Shown here in pieces: positions 1 through 7,311 of a DNA stretch of 9,468 nucleotides; within the stretch, counting starts at the first letter, position 1, and the number at the start of each line of letters is the position of its first letter. The DNA is taken from positions 1-9,468 of the forward strand of contig CALIMD010000270.1 of assembly GCA_938028645.1 (NCBI GenBank). Direction: 5' to 3'. The DNA is from an uncultured Alphaproteobacteria bacterium. Its GTDB lineage: Bacteria; Pseudomonadota; Alphaproteobacteria; Thalassobaculales; Thalassobaculaceae. The translations under genes and the position numbers were made by a program. The notes under the pieces are model-generated. The model was not told the origin of the DNA, searched no databases, and saw only the letters and a program-made list of their open reading frames with translations.

Positions 1-2655
1 CTAACCTTCGGTTAATCCCTTTTGGACTATCTCAAAAACATCGGCAGATAGTTGGTCAGTGTTAATAATACGCTCTAATTGATATTTCATATTCTTTTTT
101 CGACTTTCTATATGAGAATGCCATCTCGTTAAAGGAATAGCCAAGCGGGCACCGACTTGGGGATTGATACAGTTTAATTGCATAACTTTATCCGCCAAAA
201 ATTCGTATCCTTCTCCATCTAAACGGTGAAAGTTTACCGGGTTGTTATTTACAAATGATCCCAGCAAAGATCGTACTCTATTGGGATTAAGAATATCAAA
301 CTCTTTAGCGTTAGCTAGGTCTTTTACCGTTTGAAAACTGCTCTCTAATGCGGACGACGCCTGCAAACTAAACCACTTGTCTAACTCGAGAGGCTGTTTA
401 TTCCACTTCAAGAAAAAATTATCAAGGGCCTCGTCTCTCTCTTTACACTCGATATCATTTAATGCATTTAACGCAGCCATCGTAAGGGTCATTGTTTTAG
501 CTGAAATCGCCTGATTGAATGCAAGTTTCAATGACTCAACGTTTTCCTTGATCGTTAAATATAATAAACATACCGACGCTAGTGCCCGACGTCCCATAGC
601 TTCCGTTGATAAATCCAACGGCGATAAACCGTCTAACATTTTGTGATAAACTTCTTGTAATTTTTCTTTTATGTTTTGTCCGATATGTTGCTGTATATAA
701 CGCCGTGCGAAGTGAATATTATCTACATCGATTACAACCATCGCTTGTGCCAAATCATTTTCCGAGGGTAATTTTAATAATTCTGCCCTTAATGCTGGCT
801 CCAAAGTGTCGTTTAATAAGATTGCCTCAATAGCCTTTATATAATCTGAATTAATCGTAAAACGTTGTTCATTTTTTCGAGCCTCAACTATTTCAAGAAT
901 AATTCTGGTAGCATACTGTTGTCCAGCATCCCAACAGACGAATGGATCTTTCTCTTGGGTCATTAAAACAAACAATTCTTTGTAGCCTAGCGTTATTTTT
1001 AGTTTAACCGGAGATGAAAAACCCCTCAGCAAAGATGGCACGGGTGCATTATTGATCCCAGTAAATATATATGATTGTTCTCTACCTTCCATTTTGAATA
1101 GGGAACTATATTCGCTTCGCTCATCATTGTTATTTTGTTTTATTAAATATTCTTTTCCATCATAATCCAGCATGCCAAGCTGTAATAAGATAGGTAATGG
1201 CTTCTTTTTCTTCGCATCTGATGTTGATGGATTAAACTGTTTAATATTCAGTTCTAACTCATTTTTTTGAGGATTGAATACCATAGAGGCCTCCAACTCA
1301 GGGGTGCCTGATTGAGTATACCACGACATCATCGAGGATAGGTCCTTTCCAGAGGCATCTTGCATTGCCGATAAAAAATGCTCGCAAGTCACCGCTTGTC
1401 CATCATGTCTTTGGAAATATAACTTTATTCCATTTTTAAAATTTTCCGGGCCAATATAGTTATGAATTAAACGGACTAGTTCTGCACCCTTCTCATAAAT
1501 AGTTACCGTATAAAAATTGTTAATTTCTACATATGACTCCGGACGAACTGGATGAGAAGTAGGACCAGCGTCTTCTGCAAATTGAAGAGACCGGAGTAAT
1601 CTCACATCATTTATCCGTTGAACGCCTCGTGAATGCATATCAGCTGTGAATTCTTGATCTCTGAAAACAGTTAAACCTTCCTTAAGGCTTAATTGAAACC
1701 AATCACGACAAGTCACCCTATTACCTGTCCAGTTGTGAAAGTATTCATGGGCAATAATAGATTCTATTCTTTGAAAGTCCGCATCAGTGGCAGTCTCCGG
1801 ATCGGCTAAGACAAAGCGACTATTAAAAATATTGAGCCCCTTGTTCTCCATTGCACCCATATTAAAGTGGCTAACCGCAACGACCATGAAAACATCTAGG
1901 TCATATTCTAAGCCGAATTTTTGTTCGTCCCAAGCCATGGCGTTTTTGATCGACATCATAGCATACTGACACCGATTTTCTTCTCCATGCTCAACAAAAA
2001 TTTTAAGTGCAATAGTTTTACCAGATATACTTGTAAAACTGTCTTCCACGCAGGCTAAATCTCCTGCTACTAATGCGAATAAATACGATGGTTTTGGGAA
2101 AGGGTCTTCCCATACCGCATAATGTCTACCGTATTGCAGATCACCAGAGTCGATTAGATGGCCATTTGCTAATAATATTGGGAAAGCAGTTTTACACGCG
2201 ATAATTCTGGTTCTATATAAAGACATAACATCGGGGCGGTCGGGGAAAAATGTAATCTTTCTAAAACCTTCGGCCTCACATTGTGTGCAATACATTCCTT
2301 CCGACAGATAAAGTCCTTCCAGTGATTTATTATTTTGCGGATAATTTTTACTAATTATAACTAAGCAAAATTCATCAGCTATATCAGTTATAATGAGTTT
2401 TTCGTCAGTAAGTTTATATTCATCTGCTTTAAGCACACGTCCATTACACTCAATATCCAGCAAAGTCTGACCTTCACCATTGAAAATTAAAGGTTCATTG
2501 GCAACGATACTTTTCGGGTTTCTATGACCTTTCACTTTTGAGGTCACAATAGTCCACTTGTCTTCAATATCAACCTCAACTTCAATAGATTTTACTAGGA
2601 AGCTCGGAGGTTGATAATCTTTAAGGTACGTAGTCTTAGGTTTAATTAATGGCAT
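1..2655 (-). CDS. pepN: Aminopeptidase N (M1 family zinc metallopeptidase)
   Basis: Cytosolic zinc aminopeptidase that removes N-terminal residues from peptides in the last steps of protein turnover. The 884-residue protein is close to E. coli PepN (870). The exopeptidase motif GAMEN lies at residues 267-271. The zinc site is HEYFH at 303-307, with the third ligand Glu326 in LKEGL, giving HExxH-x18-E. Glu304 is the catalytic base, and Tyr387 in IYEKG matches the transition-state Tyr of E. coli PepN. All key residues are present, so it should be active. The C-terminal half is helical, as in the bacterial PepN branch of M1. There is no signal peptide. The gene is complete: its TAG stop sits on the first three bases of the window. 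The start codon has no good Shine-Dalgarno and lies 12 bp after the SDR stop, which suggests translation coupled to that gene. Confidence 0.96.
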   Translation of the reverse strand: MPLIKPKTTYLKDYQPPSFLVKSIEVEVDIEDKWTIVTSKVKGHRNPKSIVANEPLIFNGEGQTLLDIECNGRVLKADEYKLTDEKLIITDIADEFCLVIISKNYPQNNKSLEGLYLSEGMYCTQCEAEGFRKITFFPDRPDVMSLYRTRIIACKTAFPILLANGHLIDSGDLQYGRHYAVWEDPFPKPSYLFALVAGDLACVEDSFTSISGKTIALKIFVEHGEENRCQYAMMSIKNAMAWDEQKFGLEYDLDVFMVVAVSHFNMGAMENKGLNIFNSRFVLADPETATDADFQRIESIIAHEYFHNWTGNRVTCRDWFQLSLKEGLTVFRDQEFTADMHSRGVQRINDVRLLRSLQFAEDAGPTSHPVRPESYVEINNFYTVTIYEKGAELVRLIHNYIGPENFKNGIKLYFQRHDGQAVTCEHFLSAMQDASGKDLSSMMSWYTQSGTPELEASMVFNPQKNELELNIKQFNPSTSDAKKKKPLPILLQLGMLDYDGKEYLIKQNNNDERSEYSSLFKMEGREQSYIFTGINNAPVPSLLRGFSSPVKLKITLGYKELFVLMTQEKDPFVCWDAGQQYATRIILEIVEARKNEQRFTINSDYIKAIEAILLNDTLEPALRAELLKLPSENDLAQAMVVIDVDNIHFARRYIQQHIGQNIKEKLQEVYHKMLDGLSPLDLSTEAMGRRALASVCLLYLTIKENVESLKLAFNQAISAKTMTLTMAALNALNDIECKERDEALDNFFLKWNKQPLELDKWFSLQASSALESSFQTVKDLANAKEFDILNPNRVRSLLGSFVNNNPVNFHRLDGEGYEFLADKVMQLNCINPQVGARLAIPLTRWHSHIESRKKNMKYQLERIINTDQLSADVFEIVQKGLTEG

Positions 2656-2667
2656 CGGTTATCACGT

Positions 2668-3444
2668 TTAATTAGCCATCCACCCGCCGTCTACCATTAA
2701 GTTTTCACCTGTTATAAACGAGGCTTCATCGCTTGCTAAGAAAATTACCGCAGAAGCAACATCCTCTGACCGACCTAATCTCGGCCACGGAGTTCTATCC
2801 TCACTGTAGGAAATCGCCTCAGGAGAAATCGCTGCTCCAGTCTTGCCTGTTAAAATTTTTCCCGGAGCCACAGCGTTACAAACAATCCCAAATTTAGCAT
2901 AGTCTCCCGCTATTTGTCGGGTCATATATACAGCGCATGCTTTACTGACCCCATATGCAAAATCATTGGGGGCACGGATCATTCCGTGTTGCGAAGAGAT
3001 ATTTACGATACGACCTCGAACCTCGCTCTGCTGTCTAGGGTTTTGTTTTAGCATTTGTTCAATCGCATATTTACATCCAAAAAACATTCCTTTGGCCCCA
3101 ACGGCCATCACTCTATCCCATTCCTCTTCCGTAGTGTCCAGCAAAGCAGCACGGCCATGCGCCGCAGCATTATTTACTATAACATCCAGAAAACCATATT
3201 CTTTCACGGTACTCGCAACCAATTTTTTTACATCATTATCGTTAGTGACGTCCGTGTTCATATAAGTTGAAATGCCACCAGCCATTACTATTGCATCTAC
3301 TGTGTTTTGACCGCCTTCAAGTGGGGTCTCGCGTATATCTGCTACCACGACCCGGGCTCCCTCATTAGCAGCTTTAATAGAAATTGCTTTCCCGATGCCA
3401 GAAGCACCCCCAGTAACTATTAAAACTCTGTCCTTTAAACGCAT
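2668..3444 (-). CDS. Short-chain dehydrogenase/reductase (classical SDR, FabG-like)
   Basis: Soluble NAD(P)-dependent oxidoreductase of the classical SDR family, 258 residues, the usual length. The cofactor motif TGGASGIG is at 11-18. Asp36 at the end of the second strand favours NAD(H) over NADP(H). NNAA is at 91-94. The catalytic residues are Ser151, Tyr164 and Lys168 (YGVSK), and the PG motif is at 194-195. The C-terminal ITGENLMVDGGW segment is typical of FabG-like and sugar or secondary-alcohol dehydrogenases. The substrate cannot be told from sequence, and a role in fatty acid synthesis is not implied. The gene starts 35 bp after the gcrA stop and ends 12 bp before pepN, so the three may share a transcript. 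The Shine-Dalgarno is weak. Confidence 0.93.
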   Translation of the reverse strand: MRLKDRVLIVTGGASGIGKAISIKAANEGARVVVADIRETPLEGGQNTVDAIVMAGGISTYMNTDVTNDNDVKKLVASTVKEYGFLDVIVNNAAAHGRAALLDTTEEEWDRVMAVGAKGMFFGCKYAIEQMLKQNPRQQSEVRGRIVNISSQHGMIRAPNDFAYGVSKACAVYMTRQIAGDYAKFGIVCNAVAPGKILTGKTGAAISPEAISYSEDRTPWPRLGRSEDVASAVIFLASDEASFITGENLMVDGGWMAN

Positions 3445-3479
3445 AATAATCTGCTTCGACGTTGGAAATAAAAACCCAT

Positions 3480-3875
3480 TTAAGCTACCTTATTCCCGCG
3501 CTCGTCCTTATTACTACTCGTATATGCTTGATTGCAATGTTCTTCACAATAAGGCCGCCCTTCTGCAACCTTATCTCCGCAAAACTTAAAATCTGGTGAT
3601 CTTGGGTCACCTATTGGCCAGCAGCATTTGTGTCGATCCCAATCTGCAAAGGTCAAGGGAGATAATTTCCTTCGCTTAGGCTCAAAGGGTTTATCTGATC
3701 TTACTATTGGAGACTGTCGTTTAGGTAGTCCCATACGATGCACCTTACCGACAACGGCGTTTCTAGTTACACCTAACTTCAATCCTATTTGTGTAATTGA
3801 CAAGCCTTGGCCCCATAGCTTTGTAAGTTGTCCTAAACGTTCCTCATTCCAAACACTGACTACTTCTTTGGTCAT
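3480..3875 (-). CDS. gcrA: GcrA cell cycle regulator
   Basis: GcrA is an alphaproteobacterial transcription factor. In Caulobacter it binds sigma-70 RNA polymerase and activates promoters carrying GANTC sites methylated by CcrM. The predicted protein is 131 residues. Residues 9-50 form the helix-turn-helix region, starting at Trp9 and containing VTRNAVVGKVHRMGL. A basic linker (about 51-83) leads to the Cys-rich C-terminal part with CCWPIGDP (84-91), FCG (98-100) and PYCEEHC (108-114), which matches the family. A longer frame opens at 3932, but the start at 3875 is preferred: AGGAGG lies 6 nt upstream of it and the family begins just before the Trp. It is shorter than Caulobacter GcrA (about 173 residues), mainly in the linker. 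A DnaA box lies about 155 bp upstream of the start. Confidence 0.95.
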   Translation of the reverse strand: MTKEVVSVWNEERLGQLTKLWGQGLSITQIGLKLGVTRNAVVGKVHRMGLPKRQSPIVRSDKPFEPKRRKLSPLTFADWDRHKCCWPIGDPRSPDFKFCGDKVAEGRPYCEEHCNQAYTSSNKDERGNKVA

Positions 3876-3881
3876 TACCTG

Positions 3882-3887
3882 CCTCCT
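3882..3887 (-). promoter_or_regulatory. Shine-Dalgarno of gcrA
   Basis: Perfect AGGAGG on the minus strand, 6 nt before the ATG at 3875. It is the clearest ribosome binding site in the window. It sets the gcrA start 19 codons inside the longest open frame. Confidence 0.85.
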
Positions 3888-3943
3888 AGTCTGCAAACAT
3901 TTGATGTGGCTACTGGCTTTGTCGCAATCCAACCGCTAGATAG

Positions 3944-3949
3944 AGTATA
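3944..3949 (-). promoter_or_regulatory. Candidate -10 element for gcrA
   Basis: TATACT on the minus strand resembles the sigma-70 -10 consensus (5 of 6). The hexamer 17 nt upstream (TTCAGT) is a poor -35, so the promoter would be weak or activator-dependent. It would start transcription near 3937 and give a leader of about 60 nt. This also argues against the ATG at 3932 as the start codon. It is a match by eye only. Confidence 0.3.
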
Positions 3950-3994
3950 TAACTTACGCTTACCCTACTGAATGTTGTATAGCGTTGCAATATA

Positions 3995-4031
3995 CAGAAA
4001 AATAAAAAATAAACTATTTGCAATTTTTCTG
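3995..4031. repeat. AT-rich inverted repeat upstream of gcrA
   Basis: Perfect 9-bp arms, CAGAAAAAT (3995-4003) and ATTTTTCTG (4023-4031), with a 19-bp loop. The right arm overlaps the first two bases of the DnaA box. Two TTGCAAT copies at 3985-3991 and 4018-4024 start 33 bp apart, about three helical turns. The repeat lies 38 to 74 nt past the MFS stop, so it could be a weak terminator hairpin. The stem is AT-rich and no clean T-run follows, so a canonical intrinsic terminator is unlikely. Confidence 0.35.
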
Positions 4032-4038
4032 TGGATAA
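4030..4038 (-). promoter_or_regulatory. DnaA box upstream of gcrA
   Basis: TTATCCACA on the minus strand is a perfect match to the high-affinity DnaA box consensus (TTATNCACA). It sits in the 193-bp gap upstream of gcrA beside a very AT-rich stretch (3991-4028). In Caulobacter, DnaA is reported to activate gcrA directly, so the position makes biological sense. A single exact 9-mer could occur by chance. Only this one box was seen in the gap, so it is more likely a promoter site than a replication origin. Confidence 0.6.
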
Positions 4039-4068
4039 CTCTGGCGCTGCTTACTCAATTAAGATGAA

Positions 4069-5274
4069 TTAAGAGCGAATTCTTGGTATGAGAACAACTA
4101 CACTCATGATTCCTAGGATACCTATAAAGGAAATAATCTTTAAGGCGTTCTGCGCTCCAAAATTATCTGCCATTAAACCCAGACTTATGAGACCAATCGG
4201 AGCGCATCCGATGCACACTGATAGGAGACCCATCAGTCGACTTCTAGCCTCTTCTGGAGCAAGTAAAAGCACCAAAGTACTCTGCATTGCTCCAAAACCT
4301 GCCATGCCTAGGCCAGATATCAACAATATTGTAACCGCAGTGCCATAGTGAGTAGCAAACGACAAGCAAAAGATACCAGATAAAAATACCAGAGAACCAA
4401 ATAGATAGGTGCGCTTAAAACCAGCCGGTCTGATTACAAATGCGACTATCAAGGCGCCTATAAAAGCACCCGCACCCTCAGCTGCGGACAGAACACCAAT
4501 TAATGCTGGTGGCACTTCGTAGACAGACCTTCCAAGAACTGGCACCATTGAAGCGTAGGGAAATCCGCAAATATTCAAGATTACAGTTATAAGATAAACA
4601 GCTATCAACTCAGGAGAATTGCGAACAATTCGAATACCTTCTTTCAACATTTTGAAATATGGCTCTATTTCTCTTTTTATATATTTCTTTGGCAGCACTA
4701 AGTTTGCTGCAATTAGAACGCAGATAAGATGAACTGTTGCCGATATTATAAACGCTCCCTCCAATCCCAAAAGGCCATAAACGACACCACCGGCAAATGG
4801 CCCTATCATCCTAGTAATATTGTTTGTCGCTGAGTCCAAGGAAACACCCTGTCCAAGATTTTCTGCTCCAGAAAACTCACCTATTAGAGTTCTTCTGACT
4901 GGATAATCTAATGCCCAACAGGTACCGTTAAGGAAAACGCAAATTAAAATACTCCATATTTCGATGGTTCCCCAACTCGCCATCAATGCCATAACAGCAC
5001 TCGAAATTGTCATAATCGTAAAACCTAAAACTAAGAGATATTTTCTGTTTGTCTTTTCTGCAATAGGGCCTATGAAACTTCCAAATAAAGCTAATGGGAG
5101 CTGACGTGCCACTGTCATAATTGCTACAAGTAGGGCCGAGCTCGTAACCTCATATACAAAAATTCCTATAGCAAGCATCTCAAGCCACCGCATTGTATTG
5201 GCAAGGAGTCCCACCGCCCAGACTCTTATGAACCCTGGGTCTTTTAACAGACTAAGCGGATTATTAGTTCCCAT
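4069..5274 (-). CDS. MFS transporter, MFS_3 / EntS-like exporter
   Basis: Inner-membrane major facilitator protein of 401 residues with about twelve hydrophobic segments. The cytoplasmic loop after the second helix (residues 69-78, GPIAEKTNRK) is a degenerate motif A, with Glu in place of the usual Asp. The segments YPVRRTLIGEF (124-134) and RMIGPFAGG (155-163) resemble the MFS_3 branch that includes the enterobactin exporter EntS, which suggests efflux. The substrate is unknown. A basic stretch near 195-215 is the central loop between the two halves. The gene lies 100 bp after dctM on the same strand, so it may be read from the TRAP promoter or from its own. A weak AAAGAAG Shine-Dalgarno precedes the ATG. 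Confidence 0.9.
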   Translation of the reverse strand: MGTNNPLSLLKDPGFIRVWAVGLLANTMRWLEMLAIGIFVYEVTSSALLVAIMTVARQLPLALFGSFIGPIAEKTNRKYLLVLGFTIMTISSAVMALMASWGTIEIWSILICVFLNGTCWALDYPVRRTLIGEFSGAENLGQGVSLDSATNNITRMIGPFAGGVVYGLLGLEGAFIISATVHLICVLIAANLVLPKKYIKREIEPYFKMLKEGIRIVRNSPELIAVYLITVILNICGFPYASMVPVLGRSVYEVPPALIGVLSAAEGAGAFIGALIVAFVIRPAGFKRTYLFGSLVFLSGIFCLSFATHYGTAVTILLISGLGMAGFGAMQSTLVLLLAPEEARSRLMGLLSVCIGCAPIGLISLGLMADNFGAQNALKIISFIGILGIMSVVVLIPRIRS

Positions 5275-5374
5275 GAAATACTTCTTTAAAATTTCAAAAC
5301 AAGCGAAGAATGATGTAAAAATTGGAATTACTAATATTATAGCCTTCTTTAAATTTTATTGATCATTAATTGAT
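5275..5374. other. Intergenic region between dctM and the MFS gene
   Basis: This is 100 bp of AT-rich DNA with no gene. A 5-bp inverted repeat, GATCA at 5361-5365 and TGATC at 5371-5375, touches the dctM stop codon. A 10-bp direct repeat, CTTCTTTAAA, occurs at 5281-5290 and 5344-5353; the first copy carries the MFS ribosome binding site. No convincing promoter or terminator was recognised. Confidence 0.5.
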
Positions 5375-6688
5375 CTAACTGCCCAATAGCTTTTCTGGAA
5401 GCCATAACGCCAGTTCAGGAAAAACCATAACTAAAACTAATACTACTAAGTCTAATAGAATAAAGGGGATAACACCCTTATACATGTGCGCCAAAGTAAT
5501 TTCTGGAGGAGCTATAGCTCTAAAATAAAATATCGCCCCCGCCATAGGCGGGGTTAAATAACTGGTTTGCTTCACAACCAGAAAAAGAACAGCAAACCAT
5601 ATTGGGTCAAAACCAAAACTTTCTACCAATGGGAATCCTATAGGAACTATTATTAAAATAATAGACAATCCATCTAGCACAAAACCTGCCAAAAAAACTA
5701 AACCAAGAATAAGTATTAAAGTACCCCACGGGCCCAACTTCCAGAAATCCAGTACCGCCCGCACCGCATCAAAGCCCCCGGACGATAAAAAGACGCTTGC
5801 AAACATGGTTCCACCGACGACAATGACCAAAATCATTGCTGTAACTTCTATCGTTTTTACCATTGCTTCCATCATTATAGCTACCGTAAATGTTCTATAA
5901 AAAATGGTTAAGATAACGGTACCTATTGCTCCCACAGCTGCTGCTTCCGTCGGAACCGCTATTCCCATCATTATACTTCCAAGGACGGCAACTATAAGAA
6001 TTAAAGGAGGAAGCAAGGCTACACTTGTCAGTTTTAATTTCGACCTGAAGGTCATAGTATTGTTGGCCAATGGAATTCTAGGCCCGACGCTAGGGTCCAA
6101 ATAACATCTAATAATAATATAAATGACATAGAGGAATGCCATTAGAAGGCCTGGTATGAACATACCAATAAACATATCTCCTAACGACATTTCGGAAACA
6201 GCAGCCAAGATTATCACAACGACGGAGGGTGGAATTATAGCTCCCAAGGATCCACCAGCTGTTACGGTTCCTGAAATTAATCCTTTATCATATCCATGTC
6301 GCAACATTACAGGCGTTGCGAGCAATCCAACAACGGTCTCTGTTGCTCCGATTACACCACTGCAAGCAGCAAAGATAACGCACATTGCTATAGTCCCTAC
6401 AGCTAATCCCCCAGGAAGCCTTTGTGTCCATAAATGAATAGCCTCAAACAAACGTTCCGCTGTACCCGATTTTTCGAGCATATTTCCCATGAAAATAAAC
6501 AATGGAACGGCAGCCAGGATCGATGCCCCAGTAATATCATCTACTTTATGCATAAAAACAAAAAACGTATTTTCCCCAAACCTTATGATGCCAAAAATGA
6601 AAGCCGTTGACATCAGGGCAAAAGCAATAGGAACACCTAGAAAAATTAGTGTTAATAGAACTGGAAACATCCACGTGACAATGTCCAT
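5375..6688 (-). CDS. dctM: TRAP transporter large permease (DctM)
   Basis: Large membrane subunit of a tripartite ATP-independent periplasmic transporter, which uses the sodium or proton gradient to import a substrate delivered by a periplasmic binding protein. It has 437 residues, the usual length, and is hydrophobic throughout. Family motifs are PLFIFMGNMLEKSG (about 62-75), the Gly/Ala-rich stretch ending in ACSGVIGATE (about 108-117) and GTVTAGGSLGAIIPPS (about 140-155). The late QTSYLTPPMAGAIFYFRA segment resembles the TRAP branch annotated for mannitol or chloroaromatic compounds, but that label does not fix the substrate. The start lies 4 bp after the dctQ stop with no strong Shine-Dalgarno, so translation is probably coupled. 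No dctP gene is in the window. Confidence 0.96.
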   Translation of the reverse strand: MDIVTWMFPVLLTLIFLGVPIAFALMSTAFIFGIIRFGENTFFVFMHKVDDITGASILAAVPLFIFMGNMLEKSGTAERLFEAIHLWTQRLPGGLAVGTIAMCVIFAACSGVIGATETVVGLLATPVMLRHGYDKGLISGTVTAGGSLGAIIPPSVVVIILAAVSEMSLGDMFIGMFIPGLLMAFLYVIYIIIRCYLDPSVGPRIPLANNTMTFRSKLKLTSVALLPPLILIVAVLGSIMMGIAVPTEAAAVGAIGTVILTIFYRTFTVAIMMEAMVKTIEVTAMILVIVVGGTMFASVFLSSGGFDAVRAVLDFWKLGPWGTLILILGLVFLAGFVLDGLSIILIIVPIGFPLVESFGFDPIWFAVLFLVVKQTSYLTPPMAGAIFYFRAIAPPEITLAHMYKGVIPFILLDLVVLVLVMVFPELALWLPEKLLGS

Positions 6689-6692
6689 GAAT

Positions 6693-7211
6693 CTATCTAC
6701 TATCGTTTTTTGAATTTGCAGAAAAAGCCAGATAACCCGTTTTAATAACTTCTGAAACTAATTGTGCAGAGAAGACCACAAAACCAGTGGCTATAGCTGT
6801 ACGTGCAGGCCAAACGAGCGGGTTCCATCCAGATTCTCCAGAAGTCTCACCAATAATCCAGGATCTCCAAGCGTATTCTGCCAATCCTGCAGAGACCCAT
6901 ACAATAAGAGGCATCATGAAAAAAAATAAAATAGTGAAATCCAAAAGATTTTTAACTCGGGCAGGCATCCGTGAGTATAAAAAATCAATCCGTATATGCG
7001 CGTTATTGCGCGTGACCAATGCTATCCCTAGTGCAAAATGCGCTCCTGTGAGCATATAACTTAACTCATATGCCCAAAAAGTGGGCCAATTCAGGGTGAA
7101 TCGAGCCAAAGCTTCATATGTCATTATCAACCCTAATGGGAGAACCAACATAGCAGCTGTTGAACCCACTAAAATAGATATTCGATCAATAAATAGGGCT
7201 ATTCTCAACAT
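6693..7211 (-). CDS. dctQ: TRAP transporter small permease (DctQ)
   Basis: Small membrane subunit that pairs with DctM in TRAP importers. It has 172 residues with four hydrophobic segments near 12-34, 47-66, 88-108 and 133-157. The WAYELSYMLTGAHFALG segment (about 46-62) and the late GWNPLVWPARTAIATGF segment are typical of DctQ. It is first in the minus-strand TRAP operon and starts 100 bp from the divergent asparaginase-family gene. No clear Shine-Dalgarno precedes the ATG: the leader just upstream is A/T only. The partner binding protein must be encoded elsewhere. Confidence 0.94.
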   Translation of the reverse strand: MLRIALFIDRISILVGSTAAMLVLPLGLIMTYEALARFTLNWPTFWAYELSYMLTGAHFALGIALVTRNNAHIRIDFLYSRMPARVKNLLDFTILFFFMMPLIVWVSAGLAEYAWRSWIIGETSGESGWNPLVWPARTAIATGFVVFSAQLVSEVIKTGYLAFSANSKNDSR

Positions 7212-7248
7212 AAAATAAAATTAGCACATAAAAGATGGGAATTCCGAT

Positions 7249-7282
7249 ATATTTACATATCAGCAGGTTAACATGTAAATAT
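7249..7282. promoter_or_regulatory. Perfect inverted repeat, candidate operator
   Basis: Arms ATATTTACAT (7249-7258) and ATGTAAATAT (7273-7282) are exact reverse complements separated by 14 bp, so half-sites repeat every 24 bp. The placement in the middle of a divergent gap suits a dimeric regulator controlling both operons. No regulator gene is in the window. In RNA it could also form a 10-bp, AT-rich hairpin in the leader of either operon. Confidence 0.5.
7252..7281 (+). promoter_or_regulatory. Candidate promoter of asparaginase-like operon
   Basis: TTTACA at 7252-7257 matches the -35 consensus at 5 of 6 positions. An 18-bp spacer leads to TAAATA (7276-7281), a poor -10. If real, the inverted-repeat arms would cover both hexamers, as expected for repression by promoter occlusion. 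The assignment is by eye and tentative. Confidence 0.25.
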
Positions 7283-7300
7283 GGAGGCTCAAATTCAAAA

Positions 7301-7305
7301 AGGGG
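7301..7305 (+). promoter_or_regulatory. Shine-Dalgarno of the asparaginase-like gene
   Basis: AGGGG lies 6 nt before the GTG at 7312. An in-frame TAA at 7306-7308 rules out any earlier start, and the next in-frame ATG (codon 31) would remove the catalytic TGGTI motif. GTG is therefore the start. Confidence 0.7.
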
Positions 7306-7311
7306 TAATCC

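Larger units (their letters stand above)
7212..7311. other. Divergent promoter region, dctQM / asparaginase-like operon
   Basis: A 100-bp gap separates the start codons of two divergent operons and must hold promoters for both. It contains a 10-bp inverted repeat (7249-7282), a candidate plus-strand -35 (7252-7257) and the Shine-Dalgarno of the asparaginase-like gene. No clear sigma-70 promoter was found for dctQ on the minus strand. Confidence 0.7.

Noticed and set aside
3876..3932. Upstream ATG at 3932 as the gcrA start
   Set aside because: The extra 19 residues do not match the family, and AGGAGG is perfectly placed for the ATG at 3875.
3876..4068. Replication origin, suggested by a DnaA box beside AT-rich DNA
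   Set aside because: Only one DnaA box was seen, and no origin-associated genes lie nearby.
4059..4072. TTAA-N6-TTAA, resembling a CtrA site, near the gcrA upstream region
   Set aside because: The CtrA consensus spacing is 7, the site overlaps the MFS stop codon in AT-rich DNA, and the distance to gcrA is long.
5281..5353. 10-bp direct repeat CTTCTTTAAA in the dctM-MFS gap
   Set aside because: Short and low in complexity. One copy is simply the ribosome binding site of the MFS gene.
5361..5375. GATCA/TGATC inverted repeat at the dctM stop as a terminator
   Set aside because: The stem is only 5 bp and AT-rich, and no T-run follows on the minus strand.
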